A stretch of DNA of 64,000 nucleotides. Source: Bacterioplanoides sp965200585 (lineage in GTDB: Bacteria; Pseudomonadota; Gammaproteobacteria; Pseudomonadales; Oceanobacteraceae). The notes under the pieces are model-generated. The model worked only from the letters and a program-made list of their open reading frames with translations, did no database searches and was not told the origin of the DNA. The DNA lies in assembly GCF_965200585.1 (NCBI RefSeq), contig NZ_OZ241361.1. The stretch is one strand, 5' to 3'. This document shows, piece by piece, positions 35,589-44,244 of this stretch (position 1 is its first letter; every line of letters begins with the position of its first letter). A program made the position numbers and the translations under genes.

Positions 35589-35996
35589 ATGGCCAATCAA
35601 TCCTCTTTTACTCCTACTATTCCGTCTCCTTTGGAAATTATGGCACGTATTGATGATGCGCTTGCTCAGTCTGGTCTGGCCGACACTCAGGTTGAGCGTG
35701 AGCCTCTGCCATTATTTGATTCGCTGGTGGATGAATGGCTGATTTGTCAGGGAATGGATGCGGATCATCTGGCCGAACGTGATTGGACGGATGTCCTCGA
35801 AGACTTGTTACGTACCATGTCGGCTTGTGAAATTCGTGAAACGCTGCGTTCTATTGCCGAAGAAACCCGGCAGTTATGTCGGGCACATGGCAGTTTATCG
35901 GTGTGGAATCAGCGCGAACTGGATAAGCGTTTACGTACCATGCTCAATGATACGGCAGCGGCGGAACAGCAGCTGGCCAAAGTGTTCCATCCTTAA
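35589..35996 (+). CDS. Hypothetical protein, 135 residues
   Basis: A soluble acidic helical protein starting MANQSSFTPTIPSPLEIMARID. The frame opens earlier (35517), but the ATG at 35589 with a GAGAG motif upstream is preferred. A Trp/Arg-rich helical centre (DWTDVLEDLLRTMSACEIRETLRSIAEETRQLC) suggests a small all-alpha domain. No family recognised. Confidence 0.6.
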   Translation: MANQSSFTPTIPSPLEIMARIDDALAQSGLADTQVEREPLPLFDSLVDEWLICQGMDADHLAERDWTDVLEDLLRTMSACEIRETLRSIAEETRQLCRAHGSLSVWNQRELDKRLRTMLNDTAAAEQQLAKVFHP

Positions 35997-36062
35997 AAGC
36001 TTACTTCTCTTAGTTCCTATTGTTTTCCTGGATTCTTTTCTAAACCCTATTCTGTTTTTCGC

Positions 36063-36524
36063 TTAAGCAATCTGACGCTGGCTCAGAGAGCGGGCCGAGG
36101 CCAGATTTTCGACCAGCGTGTGCATCTGATTAATCTGCTGGCGCTGACTGTAACCTACCTGATCAACGTCAAAACGCTGGCGGCTGACATCCAGCAATTG
36201 CAGTGCATCGAGTGTTTCTCCTTCGGGTAACTGCCCACGCGCGTTATGCAGCAGGGCAAAGCCGCTGATGTCATTTCCCTGCAATAATCCGAATTGCTGC
36301 AGTTTCAGTTGCAACTGGTCAACCTGTTCCTGATCCAGTTGCTGTACATCAAACTCAGCGGCGACAGCGCTGATCAGAATAGCGCGTTGGGAAGGACTGT
36401 ATGCCCCAATTTCCAGTGGCTTTTCTTCACCCGTATTTACCCCGTCAACTCCCTGCGTATCGGCAGTGGATTTGGTTCCCAGAGGTTGATTCTGTAAATA
36501 ATTAGAGAGTGCGTTGAGCTGCAT
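36063..36524 (-). CDS. Hypothetical protein, 153 residues
   Basis: A Gln-rich soluble protein (many QLQ/QQ runs in the second half) starting MQLNALSNYLQNQPLG. The frame opens at 36620 but that stretch is Cys/Arg-rich and unlike the rest; the ATG at 36524 is chosen with no strong RBS. No family recognised. The 382-nt gap that follows to the TetR gene contains the TetR operator candidate. Confidence 0.55.
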   Translation of the reverse strand: MQLNALSNYLQNQPLGTKSTADTQGVDGVNTGEEKPLEIGAYSPSQRAILISAVAAEFDVQQLDQEQVDQLQLKLQQFGLLQGNDISGFALLHNARGQLPEGETLDALQLLDVSRQRFDVDQVGYSQRQQINQMHTLVENLASARSLSQRQIA

Positions 36525-36805
36525 AATAACGGTCCGGCAGTCAGGTTTTAATCGGAATACCTGAGATTTGCACGAGTTGTGCCAGCTGCGTTTTTCGCAC
36601 CGAAAACTCCGTAAATTCATCTGAAAACCACTGAGCGGAGGGGATTTACTTGTTTTCAGCCGGAAGTAGCGGGTAAAGGCTTGCCACGAGGATGTGGAAT
36701 TATTGCCGCTGCGATTGGCCTGCCAAATTATTCATAGTGATAAAGACAGTTGTTGATAAGGATAGCTATTGATAACGATAGTGTCAGGAATTGCAAAAAC
36801 GCTAA

Positions 36806-36826
36806 ATATGGTACCAAGGTACATAT
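36806..36826. promoter_or_regulatory. Candidate TetR operator
   Basis: A 21-bp near-palindrome, ATATGGTACCAAGGTACATAT, centred on GTACCAAGGTAC, lies 81 nt upstream of the TetR-family ATG at 36907, in an AT-rich promoter region. The arms differ only by one extra G. Many TetR proteins autoregulate through such a site. Confidence 0.5.
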
Positions 36827-36906
36827 AAATGCCGTTTTAATCTGATGGGGTATCGGCATAATTGCACCTTTTATAACACTTTGATAACAACCAGCGGAGA
36901 TACGTT

Positions 36907-37635
36907 ATGACGTCAGGGAGCTCAGACTCGGGCACTGAGAAGTCTTTATCTTATCAGGGACGTAAGGCCAGTCGTGCCAAAAGTGAGCACCGTCGTCGGC
37001 TGATTCTTGAAGCGGCATTACGCATTGTTATCCGTGAAGGTGTGCGTGGCATTCGCCATCGCGCCGTTGCTAAAGAGGCGGAAGTGCCATTGGCAGCTAC
37101 CACCTATTATTTTAAGGACATTCAGGAGCTGATTGTTGATACCTTCACCCTGTATACCGAAAAAGCACTGAGTGTGGTGAATAGTTTTGCGGATCAGTTT
37201 TATCAGCCGCTGCAGCAATTAGCCGCTGCTAACCCTGAATTATTTAATTCGGGTGTGATCAGTGATGAAGCCGTTCACACCATGCTGGATTATCTGGTGG
37301 AACAGTTAACCGGTTACGTGCGTGAGCAGGTGAGCAGTGAGCGCGATATGTTGATTGCAGAGCAGGCTTTTCGTTATGAAGCCATCGTCAACGATCGTAT
37401 TCGTGAACTGTCGCTGATGCACCGTCGGGCTTTATTCGGCAAGATCGAAGAATTTATGGCGGTGATGAAGTCTCCGGCGCCCAAAGAAGACGCCGAATTA
37501 CTGTTAGGCTTGTTCCATTCGATGGAGTACACCGGTTTGTTAACCGCTCAGGATGACATTGATTTTGACTATGTCAGTTCAACCCTGAGACGTCATTTGT
37601 CGTTGCTGGTACCAGACTTACTGCAACGCCGCTGA
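36907..37635 (+). CDS. TetR-family transcriptional regulator
   Basis: 242 residues. HTH at about residues 37-75 (EGVRGIRHRAVAKEAEVPLAATTYYFKDIQELI), with the YYFKD motif typical of TetR. The N-terminal 25 residues are polar and disordered. The C-terminal ligand domain is helical. The target and ligand are unknown; flanking genes do not suggest a pathway. Confidence 0.88.
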   Translation: MTSGSSDSGTEKSLSYQGRKASRAKSEHRRRLILEAALRIVIREGVRGIRHRAVAKEAEVPLAATTYYFKDIQELIVDTFTLYTEKALSVVNSFADQFYQPLQQLAAANPELFNSGVISDEAVHTMLDYLVEQLTGYVREQVSSERDMLIAEQAFRYEAIVNDRIRELSLMHRRALFGKIEEFMAVMKSPAPKEDAELLLGLFHSMEYTGLLTAQDDIDFDYVSSTLRRHLSLLVPDLLQRR

Positions 37636-37662
37636 TAGTCGTTCTGCAAGAAGTTAGTCGTT

Positions 37663-37911
37663 CTACAGAAAAAAATGATAACCCGTCTGGGCCAGAAACA
37701 GGCGGGTCAATTTCAGTTCGGCATCGCTGAATGCTTTCACTTCATAGCAATGTTCACACATTACCGGTATCTGTTGCTTAATCTGCGCCAGGCTGACATC
37801 GGTATCACAGCGGCATTTATCGCAGCTTACCGGAATCGTGACCTGATCGGATAAAATCGTGCTGACAGTGGGGGTATCCTGATCCTGTTCAGCACTCAGT
37901 GCGTGGCTCAT
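37663..37911 (-). CDS. Small zinc-ribbon-like protein
   Basis: 82 residues with two cysteine pairs (CDKCRC near residue 30 and CEHC near residue 52), a probable zinc knuckle, and a hydrophobic C-terminus (LFLAQTGYHFFL). ATG at 37911 with AAAGGG upstream. Convergent with the TetR gene. No family recognised. Confidence 0.6.
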   Translation of the reverse strand: MSHALSAEQDQDTPTVSTILSDQVTIPVSCDKCRCDTDVSLAQIKQQIPVMCEHCYEVKAFSDAELKLTRLFLAQTGYHFFL

Positions 37912-38102
37912 AGGTTTCCCTTTAACTCAGAAAGTTTATTTAACAACTGTTCTTAGCCTAGCAGGCACTGGCCTAATACTTGTGTCGTATCCCGGCCTTC
38001 TTGTGAACTTTTGTATAACCTTCTGGCTTGATGAGTGATTAATCAGCTTACAGTGTAGTCCGACTGTAACGAATGTGTACAGGCGTGTCGGGAGATATTG
38101 AT

Positions 38103-38137
38103 AAATTGTTATAAGTTTCTGACTGCTATAACAATTT
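38103..38137. repeat. Perfect 11-bp inverted repeat
   Basis: AAATTGTTATA (38103-38113) and TATAACAATTT (38127-38137) are exact inverted complements, 13 nt apart. They lie between the oxidoreductase stop (38167, minus strand) and the small zinc protein start. There is no T-run, so it may be an operator or an AT-rich hairpin. Confidence 0.5.
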
Positions 38138-38166
38138 GTATGGTTCTGAGTTGATTAAGCTGATGT

Positions 38167-39267
38167 TCAGTTAACCGCTTTCTGCACGCTTTCTGCAATC
38201 GCCAGTGATGCCGTCAGTCCCGGACTCTCTATACCGAATAAGTGAAGGATGGCTGTTTTGGTGTCATGTTGTATAACAAAATCAGCAGCTTTCTGGTGCG
38301 CCGGATGGAGCTTAGGCCGGATGCCGGCATAATCGGCGTGTAGTTTCTCAGGATCAAGTTCCGGGAAATAACGTTGAATAGCAGAGGCAAATTTTCCTTT
38401 TAGCTGAGGGTCTACCTCATAGCTTAAGACACCATTAGGGATAAGATACTGGGTATCCGGACCAAACCTGAGCTGCCCACCCAGATCCAGTGTGGCATGA
38501 ATACCCAACCCGGCCAGGTTCGCTTCCGGCAATGGGTATATCAGATGATGAAACGGTGAGCTTCCCGAATAACTGAAATAATGGCCCCGGCAAGGGTACA
38601 AAGCCGGAATCTGTTGTTCGGACTGACCACAATGGCGGGCAACGCTTTGAGCTTGTAGTCCGGCGCTGTTGATCAATGTGCTGGCTTTAACATCGTAAAG
38701 GCCATCACTGGTGTTGAGGGTGATGTGCCAGTTCTCCGCTTGTCGGTTGGCCGTTAAAAACTCCGTCTGACACATCAGCAACGCTCCCTGTTGTTCGGCT
38801 TGCTGCGCCAGAGTCTGCATATATTGATGACTGTCGATAATGCCGGTTGAGGGCGAGAACAGGGCTTCGGCTGCCCGTACTGCCGGTTCTTGTTGTTGCA
38901 ATTGTTGCTGGTTCCAGCGCTGTAATGGGATACCCAGACGTTGAGCTTTATGCTCCAGTTCCGCCAGCTTCGGATCACCGGCTTGCTGAGCCACAATCAG
39001 TTTTCCCAGGCGCTGGTGAGGAACGTCGAATTGCTCACAAAAGGCGTACAGCAACTCTTTACCCCGCAGGCACAACCGCTGTTTGAGTGAGTTGTCGGCA
39101 TAATATAATCCGGCGTGAATCACTTCGCTGTTGCGGCTGCTGGTTTCTGAGCCAAACAGAGCATGACGCTCCACTAATAAAACGCTGCCCAGCGGACTGA
39201 GCTGGCGGGCAATGGCCAAACCAACCGCGCCGCCACCGATTATGCAGTAGTCAAAATCTGCGCTCAT
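38167..39267 (-). CDS. FAD-dependent oxidoreductase, L-2-hydroxyglutarate dehydrogenase-like
   Basis: 366-residue DAO-family flavoprotein. FAD motif IIGGGAVGLAIARQL at residues 9-23, ERHALFGSETSSRNSEVIHAGLYY characteristic of LhgO/L2HGDH proteins, C-terminal IRPKLHPAH and FGIESPGLTASLAIAESV. It probably oxidises L-2-hydroxyglutarate or a related 2-hydroxy acid and feeds quinone. Single gene. Confidence 0.85.
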   Translation of the reverse strand: MSADFDYCIIGGGAVGLAIARQLSPLGSVLLVERHALFGSETSSRNSEVIHAGLYYADNSLKQRLCLRGKELLYAFCEQFDVPHQRLGKLIVAQQAGDPKLAELEHKAQRLGIPLQRWNQQQLQQQEPAVRAAEALFSPSTGIIDSHQYMQTLAQQAEQQGALLMCQTEFLTANRQAENWHITLNTSDGLYDVKASTLINSAGLQAQSVARHCGQSEQQIPALYPCRGHYFSYSGSSPFHHLIYPLPEANLAGLGIHATLDLGGQLRFGPDTQYLIPNGVLSYEVDPQLKGKFASAIQRYFPELDPEKLHADYAGIRPKLHPAHQKAADFVIQHDTKTAILHLFGIESPGLTASLAIAESVQKAVN

Positions 39268-39336
39268 CTTTCGTTTTATCCGTCAAATCGTTACTGTTCA
39301 GTTATTGATGACACATTGTACAGGAACCGATAACCA

Positions 39337-40848
39337 ATGAATCAAACTGGCTTCTGGCTGAATTTTTCAGCAGCAATTGAGCGCTGGGGCAACCGTTTAC
39401 CCGCTCCGGCGGTATTGTTTATGGGGTTATGGCTGGTGGTTGTGCTGGTTTCATCGCTGGCGACCTGGCTGGGGTGGCAGGCACAACACCCGGTGACGAA
39501 CGAAGCGGTGGTGCCCAAAGCACTGATCAGTGAAACCGGTCTGGTATGGATGTTGTCCTCCGCGGTGAGTAATTTCACCGGCTTTGCTCCGGTAGGGCCG
39601 GTGATTGTGGTGATGCTGGGATTGGGTATTGCCGAGCGCAGCGGTTTATTAAGCACCTGGCTGCAACATGTGATGCGTTATCTGCCGGGGGTGGGGTTAA
39701 CTCTGGGTGTGGTACTGGTGGGAATTTTATCCAGTCTGGCGTTTGATGCCGGTTATGTGGTGGTGATTCCGCTGAGTGCGGTGTTGTTTCAGTTGGCCGG
39801 GCGTTCTCCGTTGGCTGGTATTGCTGCTTCATTTGCTGCGGTTTCCGGCGGTTACAGTGCTAATTTTCTGGTTGGCCCGGTGGATGCCATTTTATCCGGT
39901 ATCTCAAGTGAAAGTGCGCGTTTAATCCAACCGGATGCCGACGTCTCTCTGTTGGCGAACTATTATTTTATGGCCGCTTCGACGGTTTTTATGACGCTGG
40001 TGATTACCCTGGTTCTGCACCGTTGGGTGGAGCCGCTGTTGCAATCGGGTTCAGCCGAATCTAACAAGGAACTGCCTGATAGCGCATTAACATCCGCTGA
40101 TGCGGGTTCTGCTGGTCAGATCCAGGCTGGAAAATACGCCGCCGGGTTAGCCTTATTGTTAACCCTACTGGGTTTGTCAGCAGCCTTACTGCCGGGCGGC
40201 TGGTTATATGGTGATGGCGATTTTTTAAAATCGCCGTTTATGCGTAATCTGAGTGTGTTAATTGGATTATTGTTTGCTGTCAGCGGTTGGTTTTATGGCC
40301 GCTTAAGTGGTCGTTATCACACCAGTCATGCGTTGGTTGATGATCTGGAGGCAACGATTAAAACGCTGGCGCCGTATCTGGTGCTGATGTTTTTTGCGGC
40401 CCAGTTTGTCAGTGCGTTTGGCTGGAGTAATCTGGGCTTATTGGTGGCCATTCAGGGCGCCGGAATTCTGCAGGCCTTGGCGCTGCCAGAAGGAGTGACA
40501 CTGATTCTGTTAATTGTGCTGGTCAGTGTGATTAATCTGTTGGTGGGCAGTGCGTCGGCCAAGTGGACCTTGCTGGCTCCGGTGCTGGTACCCATGTTAA
40601 TGCTGGCGGGCATTGCTCCGGAGCTGACTCAGGTGGCGTATCGTATCGGTGACTCCAGCACCAATATCATCACGCCACTGATGCCATATTTTCCACTGGT
40701 GTTGGCTCTGGTGCAGAAATACCGTCACGATGCTGGTGTGGGTACCTTGCTGGCGATGATGATGCCGTTCTCGCTGGTGATGTTAATCAGCTGGAGTACC
40801 TTTCTCGGAATCTGGATGCTGTTGGGCATTCCATTAGGACCGCTTTAA
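39337..40848 (+). CDS. AbgT-family transporter
   Basis: 503 residues with 10-12 TM segments. AbgT features: NRLPAPAVLFMGLW at the start, NFTGFAPVGPVIVVMLGLGIAERSGLL, AGYVVVIPLSAVLF, and the second repeat SASAKWTLLAPVLVPMLMLAGIAPELTQVAYRIGDSSTNIITPLMPYFPL. The E. coli member imports p-aminobenzoyl-glutamate; others export sulfonamides. The substrate is not inferable here. Convergent with the next gene. Confidence 0.9.
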   Translation: MNQTGFWLNFSAAIERWGNRLPAPAVLFMGLWLVVVLVSSLATWLGWQAQHPVTNEAVVPKALISETGLVWMLSSAVSNFTGFAPVGPVIVVMLGLGIAERSGLLSTWLQHVMRYLPGVGLTLGVVLVGILSSLAFDAGYVVVIPLSAVLFQLAGRSPLAGIAASFAAVSGGYSANFLVGPVDAILSGISSESARLIQPDADVSLLANYYFMAASTVFMTLVITLVLHRWVEPLLQSGSAESNKELPDSALTSADAGSAGQIQAGKYAAGLALLLTLLGLSAALLPGGWLYGDGDFLKSPFMRNLSVLIGLLFAVSGWFYGRLSGRYHTSHALVDDLEATIKTLAPYLVLMFFAAQFVSAFGWSNLGLLVAIQGAGILQALALPEGVTLILLIVLVSVINLLVGSASAKWTLLAPVLVPMLMLAGIAPELTQVAYRIGDSSTNIITPLMPYFPLVLALVQKYRHDAGVGTLLAMMMPFSLVMLISWSTFLGIWMLLGIPLGPL

Positions 40849-40860
40849 CGTTTTACCCTT

Positions 40861-41922
40861 TTAGCCTTCCAGGCGCTCGGCACATTCATAATGGGCCGGG
40901 TTGCTGCGACAGCGCAGTTTAAACATCAGCTTCATCATCATCGCATCATAAACCTGATTTTTGGTCAGGCTGATGCGGATCTGACGCAGCATCTCTTTGT
41001 ATTCACTTTCTTGTTCAACAGGTAAATCGACCCAGTAATCGGCCGGGATATCCGCTTCTGCCAGACGAATATGCTGCAGCGCCTGATCAAACTGCTGATG
41101 AGTAAACTCACGGCTCTTCTGGCCGAATCCTTCGGGAAAGCGCTCATGGCGGATAATCATCTGGAAGTTCATCTGTGCCAATGGAAAGCGATAGATACCG
41201 CCTTGTGCGCCCAGGCCTTTGTACATTTCAAACGGCTGATAAGCGACGGCGGGTGCATAAGCAATATCAACATCGCCGTTATTAAAGCGTGGTGCGAAGG
41301 TCGCAACGGATGACGGCACCATCGTTGCGCCGACATGATCTACAACATGTACCGAAGCCTGATCGTAATCCAGTGTGGCAATACGCTTACCTGCAGCCGC
41401 TTCAACCGAGTCTATGCGTTTATCGCGAACAAAAATAAACACCGCACCGCCGGGCATAATGGCAGCCACTTCGTATTCACCTTGTTGCAGATAACGTTGG
41501 GCTTTGGGTTGGCTCAGCATGCTGAGCAACTGTTGCATCTGCTGATAGTCATCCAGCCCACCTAACGCTTCAATGCTGGCGGTAAAACGGTTGTAAGGCC
41601 GCACCCGGGTTCCGGTCACTCCCATGGCATCACAATGACCTGCCTGAAAGTCGGCAATCGCAACCGCTTCATTGGTATAAGCCTTCAGTTGCAGATCCGC
41701 CCCCCAGGTTAATGCCTGAGTCTGGTAATCGAGCATGGCGGAATAAATCGGCCCACGCGTGCCTACCGGGTCAAAAATGCAGAAAACCTGTTGCTCAGAA
41801 TCGGCCGCGACGGCGCTGGCCATAAACAGGCTACTAACTGCAATGAGAAACAGGCTGGCAGCGGTGAATAACAGGCGATCAGCGCTAAGCAAAAGAGTCG
41901 TTATACAGGTTCGCAGTGACAT
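40861..41922 (-). CDS. Periplasmic solute-binding protein (DUF6091/TRAP-like)
   Basis: 353 residues after choosing the ATG at 41922, which has AGGAAGGA upstream; the frame opens 60 codons earlier in unlikely sequence. A signal peptide follows (hydrophobic core about residues 10-40, cleavage near AVA-AD). The mature part resembles putative TRAP-type binding proteins of the DUF6091 group (FCIFDPVGTRGPIYSAM, DYQTQALTWGADL, GHCDAMGVTGTRVRPYN). No transport membrane gene adjoins, so the partner is unknown. Confidence 0.78.
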   Translation of the reverse strand: MSLRTCITTLLLSADRLLFTAASLFLIAVSSLFMASAVAADSEQQVFCIFDPVGTRGPIYSAMLDYQTQALTWGADLQLKAYTNEAVAIADFQAGHCDAMGVTGTRVRPYNRFTASIEALGGLDDYQQMQQLLSMLSQPKAQRYLQQGEYEVAAIMPGGAVFIFVRDKRIDSVEAAAGKRIATLDYDQASVHVVDHVGATMVPSSVATFAPRFNNGDVDIAYAPAVAYQPFEMYKGLGAQGGIYRFPLAQMNFQMIIRHERFPEGFGQKSREFTHQQFDQALQHIRLAEADIPADYWVDLPVEQESEYKEMLRQIRISLTKNQVYDAMMMKLMFKLRCRSNPAHYECAERLEG

Positions 41923-42064
41923 GCCGGTATCCTTCCTGGGTATTGTTATTATTGATGCATAGAATGATACGGCAGTACCAGCCTGATAACAAAGCCAGAA
42001 ATTCTGTTGCCAAAGCCTGCTCCCGGTTACACTAGGCCGCTTTTCATTGATCAGGAACCTATTT

Positions 42065-42271
42065 ATGAATGCTGAGCAGTTTGAAACCTGGGCATTACGC
42101 ATTGGCCTAACACTGCTGATCGGGTTTATGGCGTTTATTATTTATGACCTTGGCCGGCGCTCAAACTCGGGCAAGTTTGGTATGTTTGTGTTGTTTATTG
42201 GTCTGTTTGTGGGTGTGGCCGGCTTTCTGATTAAGATTGTGCTGGAGTTGATGCTGAACGAATCCATCTGA
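42065..42271 (+). CDS. DUF2788 family small membrane protein
   Basis: 68 residues with two TM helices (about 10-28 and 37-60), separated by the conserved Gly-Arg-Arg-Ser-Asn-Ser-Gly-Lys-Phe-Gly loop of DUF2788. The ATG at 42065 has CAGGAA upstream; an earlier ATG at 42047 is unlikely. Function unknown; conserved across Gammaproteobacteria. The following 258 nt hold no clear gene. Confidence 0.8.
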   Translation: MNAEQFETWALRIGLTLLIGFMAFIIYDLGRRSNSGKFGMFVLFIGLFVGVAGFLIKIVLELMLNESI

Positions 42272-42529
42272 CCGACCCCACCTGAACTGGCCAGTTTGTT
42301 GCTAAAGCCGGTCACTTGTCCTGATAGTCTGAAAGGATAATTCGCGCCATTGGAGTTTGTTGTCTATACCTTCTTTATCAGAACAGGAGGAGGACAGTCT
42401 GATGGTTCAGCAAACTGCCGGTTTGCCTTTTGGCGAACGAACTGATATTGCTTACCTCACCTTCAGGATGAAGGCTGTGGCTCTGCTGTTATGGCGTGCA
42501 ACTAATCATAAACAGAACAAGGATGATCT

Positions 42530-43033
42530 ATGAGCGCAGTAATTCAACTGGCCAGCTACCAGCCTCTGGCAGGTGGGATGCTGCTGCCTTCCCCAATCGC
42601 GGGACAAGCGAATGTTTTTCTGAACAATGCCCCCGACTCGTCGTCAGCATCCGGTCTTTATGGTTATACCCCACAGGTCCGCGAGTTGATTGATGATGTT
42701 ATGCCGTTGGTGGCTCATATGGCTGAACGTCATCAGCTGGAGCATCGTGTGGTGCAGCTGTTTTATGCCAACCCGCGTGAAAGCCTGGTGCACAATACCC
42801 AGAAGTTGCTGAAGTTATTACAGGCGCTGCAGGGCAGTAATCATATTCTGGTGCCACTTTCCTCCAACCACAGCATGATCTTTCATACCCTGCGTCAGGT
42901 TGTTCCCTGTGCTCAGCAGATGCAGCTGGAAGATGTCAGCCTGTTTTATATTGGTGATCAGGCCAACCGCAACCCGTTACAGGCGATCAGCTCAACCTGT
43001 GATATGACCTTCTTTTTTCATGCCCAATACTGA
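42530..43033 (+). CDS. Hypothetical protein, 167 residues
   Basis: A soluble protein with ATG at 42530 and AAGGA upstream. It has a Ser/Pro/Gly-rich N-terminus, then a helical domain (LIDDVMPLVAHMAERHQLEHRVVQLFYANPRESLVHNTQKLLKLLQAL) and a C-terminal stretch ending in an unusual Phe-Phe-Phe-His cluster (DMTFFFHAQY). No family recognised. Confidence 0.6.
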   Translation: MSAVIQLASYQPLAGGMLLPSPIAGQANVFLNNAPDSSSASGLYGYTPQVRELIDDVMPLVAHMAERHQLEHRVVQLFYANPRESLVHNTQKLLKLLQALQGSNHILVPLSSNHSMIFHTLRQVVPCAQQMQLEDVSLFYIGDQANRNPLQAISSTCDMTFFFHAQY

Positions 43034-43096
43034 TATAGGTTAGTGCTCCTGAAGATTAAGTTGCTACACTGAAACGCAAAGGTCAGGAGAAGTGAT

Positions 43097-43354
43097 ATGC
43101 CTCAGGAAACATTAAAACAACAGCTACAGCAACTTCATCACACCCTTCAGCAACATCCGGATCTGGATGAGGAAAGCCGCGAACTGCTGCAATCCATTGC
43201 TACCGACATTGCCAATCAGCCCACTGATCAGGCCTCCGCCCATGACCTCAATGATCAGGTGCAGCAACAAGCCATTCGTTTTGAACAGCAACACCCGGCG
43301 TTATCGGAAGTTCTGAAACAGATTCTCGATACCCTCAATCGTATCGGCGTGTAA
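43097..43354 (+). CDS. DUF4404 family protein
   Basis: 85 residues, Gln-rich, helical, starting with the DUF4404 pattern PQETLKQQLQQLH-TL and ending LSEVLKQILDTLNRIGV. Small soluble protein of unknown role found in Pseudomonas and relatives. ATG at 43097 with AGGAG upstream. Next comes a CBS-domain gene 46 nt further on. Confidence 0.85.
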   Translation: MPQETLKQQLQQLHHTLQQHPDLDEESRELLQSIATDIANQPTDQASAHDLNDQVQQQAIRFEQQHPALSEVLKQILDTLNRIGV

Positions 43355-43400
43355 CGTCTGTTATCTTAATTGCTACCTTACTTGTTGCAGGAGAATGGAT

Positions 43401-43835
43401 ATGCGCCATATGCCAACCCTTGGTGAAATGATGACGGCTTTTCCGGTTCATGTGGATGAAGCGATGTCGCTTGCCGATGCAGCGCAACTGATGGAAGAGC
43501 ATGAATGTCATCACCTGCCGGTTATGGCGGGCCATAAGGTCATGGGTCTGCTGAGTAATGAAGATATCAAACTGGCGTTGCAGCCAGGTCATCACGCTTC
43601 GGAGCTGACTGAGTTGACCGCCGGTGATATGTGCCAGCAACAAATTAAAGAGGTGGATTTACACACGCGGCTGGATGTTGTGCTGGAGGGCATGGCTGAG
43701 TTGGGGGTCAATGCCGTGTTGGTGTTAAAGCAGGATCGTCTGGCGGGTATTCTGACCAGTCAGGATGCTTGCCGGGGTTTTGCTCACTGGCTGAAAAAAG
43801 AATATCTGCCGGATAGTGACCCTAGCATCGCTTGA
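43401..43835 (+). CDS. CBS-domain protein
   Basis: 144 residues with two CBS motifs (residues about 5-60 and 75-135), for example AFPVHVDEAMSLADAAQLMEEHECHHLPVMAGHKVMGLLSNEDIK and LDVVLEGMAELGVNAVLVLKQDRLAGILTSQDACRG. The paired CBS modules bind adenosyl ligands and regulate partners. The ATG at 43401 is 7 nt after AGGAG; an ATG at 43395 is too close to it. Confidence 0.82.
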   Translation: MRHMPTLGEMMTAFPVHVDEAMSLADAAQLMEEHECHHLPVMAGHKVMGLLSNEDIKLALQPGHHASELTELTAGDMCQQQIKEVDLHTRLDVVLEGMAELGVNAVLVLKQDRLAGILTSQDACRGFAHWLKKEYLPDSDPSIA

Positions 43836-43842
43836 AGCGACT

Positions 43843-43990
43843 TTAGCAGGTTGCTGAAAAACTACTTACGTTGCCATAACTTCGTTAAAAATCAGCTCAA
43901 AATGCTCATTTATTACTTATAAACTGCGCGTTTTCGCTGATTTTTGCCTTGCTCTGGCTGCCTCAGAAACATTTTTCAACAGCCTGCTAG
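43843..43990. mobile_element. MITE-like inverted-repeat element
   Basis: A roughly 148-bp non-coding stretch with near-matching ends: TTAGCAGGTTGCTGAAAAAC at the left and, inverted, TAGCAGGCTGTTGAAAAATG at the right (18 bp with two mismatches). No ORF inside. It falls in the 409-nt gap before the GAF-Fis gene. The GCTGTTGAAAAA-type ends are reminiscent of known non-autonomous elements. No clear target duplication beyond TA could be confirmed. Confidence 0.65.
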
Positions 43991-44184
43991 GGAATGCCAG
44001 TTAGCAAGCTCTGATACGGCAGTACACATTGAACGTGCACTCAAATGGTACCTGATAAATTTGAAAATGCTTAATAATGGCGCATGACAAAGGCGCCATT
44101 TTTTATGTATGAAATTTGAGTAATATTCATTAAATTCCTTTTAAATCAAAGGCTTATGTTTTTATTGGGCCATTTGAGACAGTT

Positions 44185-44200
44185 TGGTACAGAGTTTGCG
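44185..44200 (+). promoter_or_regulatory. Candidate sigma-54 promoter
   Basis: TGGTACAGAGTTTGCG has the conserved GG and GC dinucleotides exactly 10 bases apart (44186-44187 and 44198-44199), matching TGGCAC-N5-TTGC-type -24/-12 elements. It is 45 nt before the ATG of the GAF-Fis regulator. An upstream activator site was not identified. Confidence 0.5.
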
Positions 44201-44244
44201 AAACCGGTAATAACCGATGCCGCCAGATTTTAAAGGAATTACTT

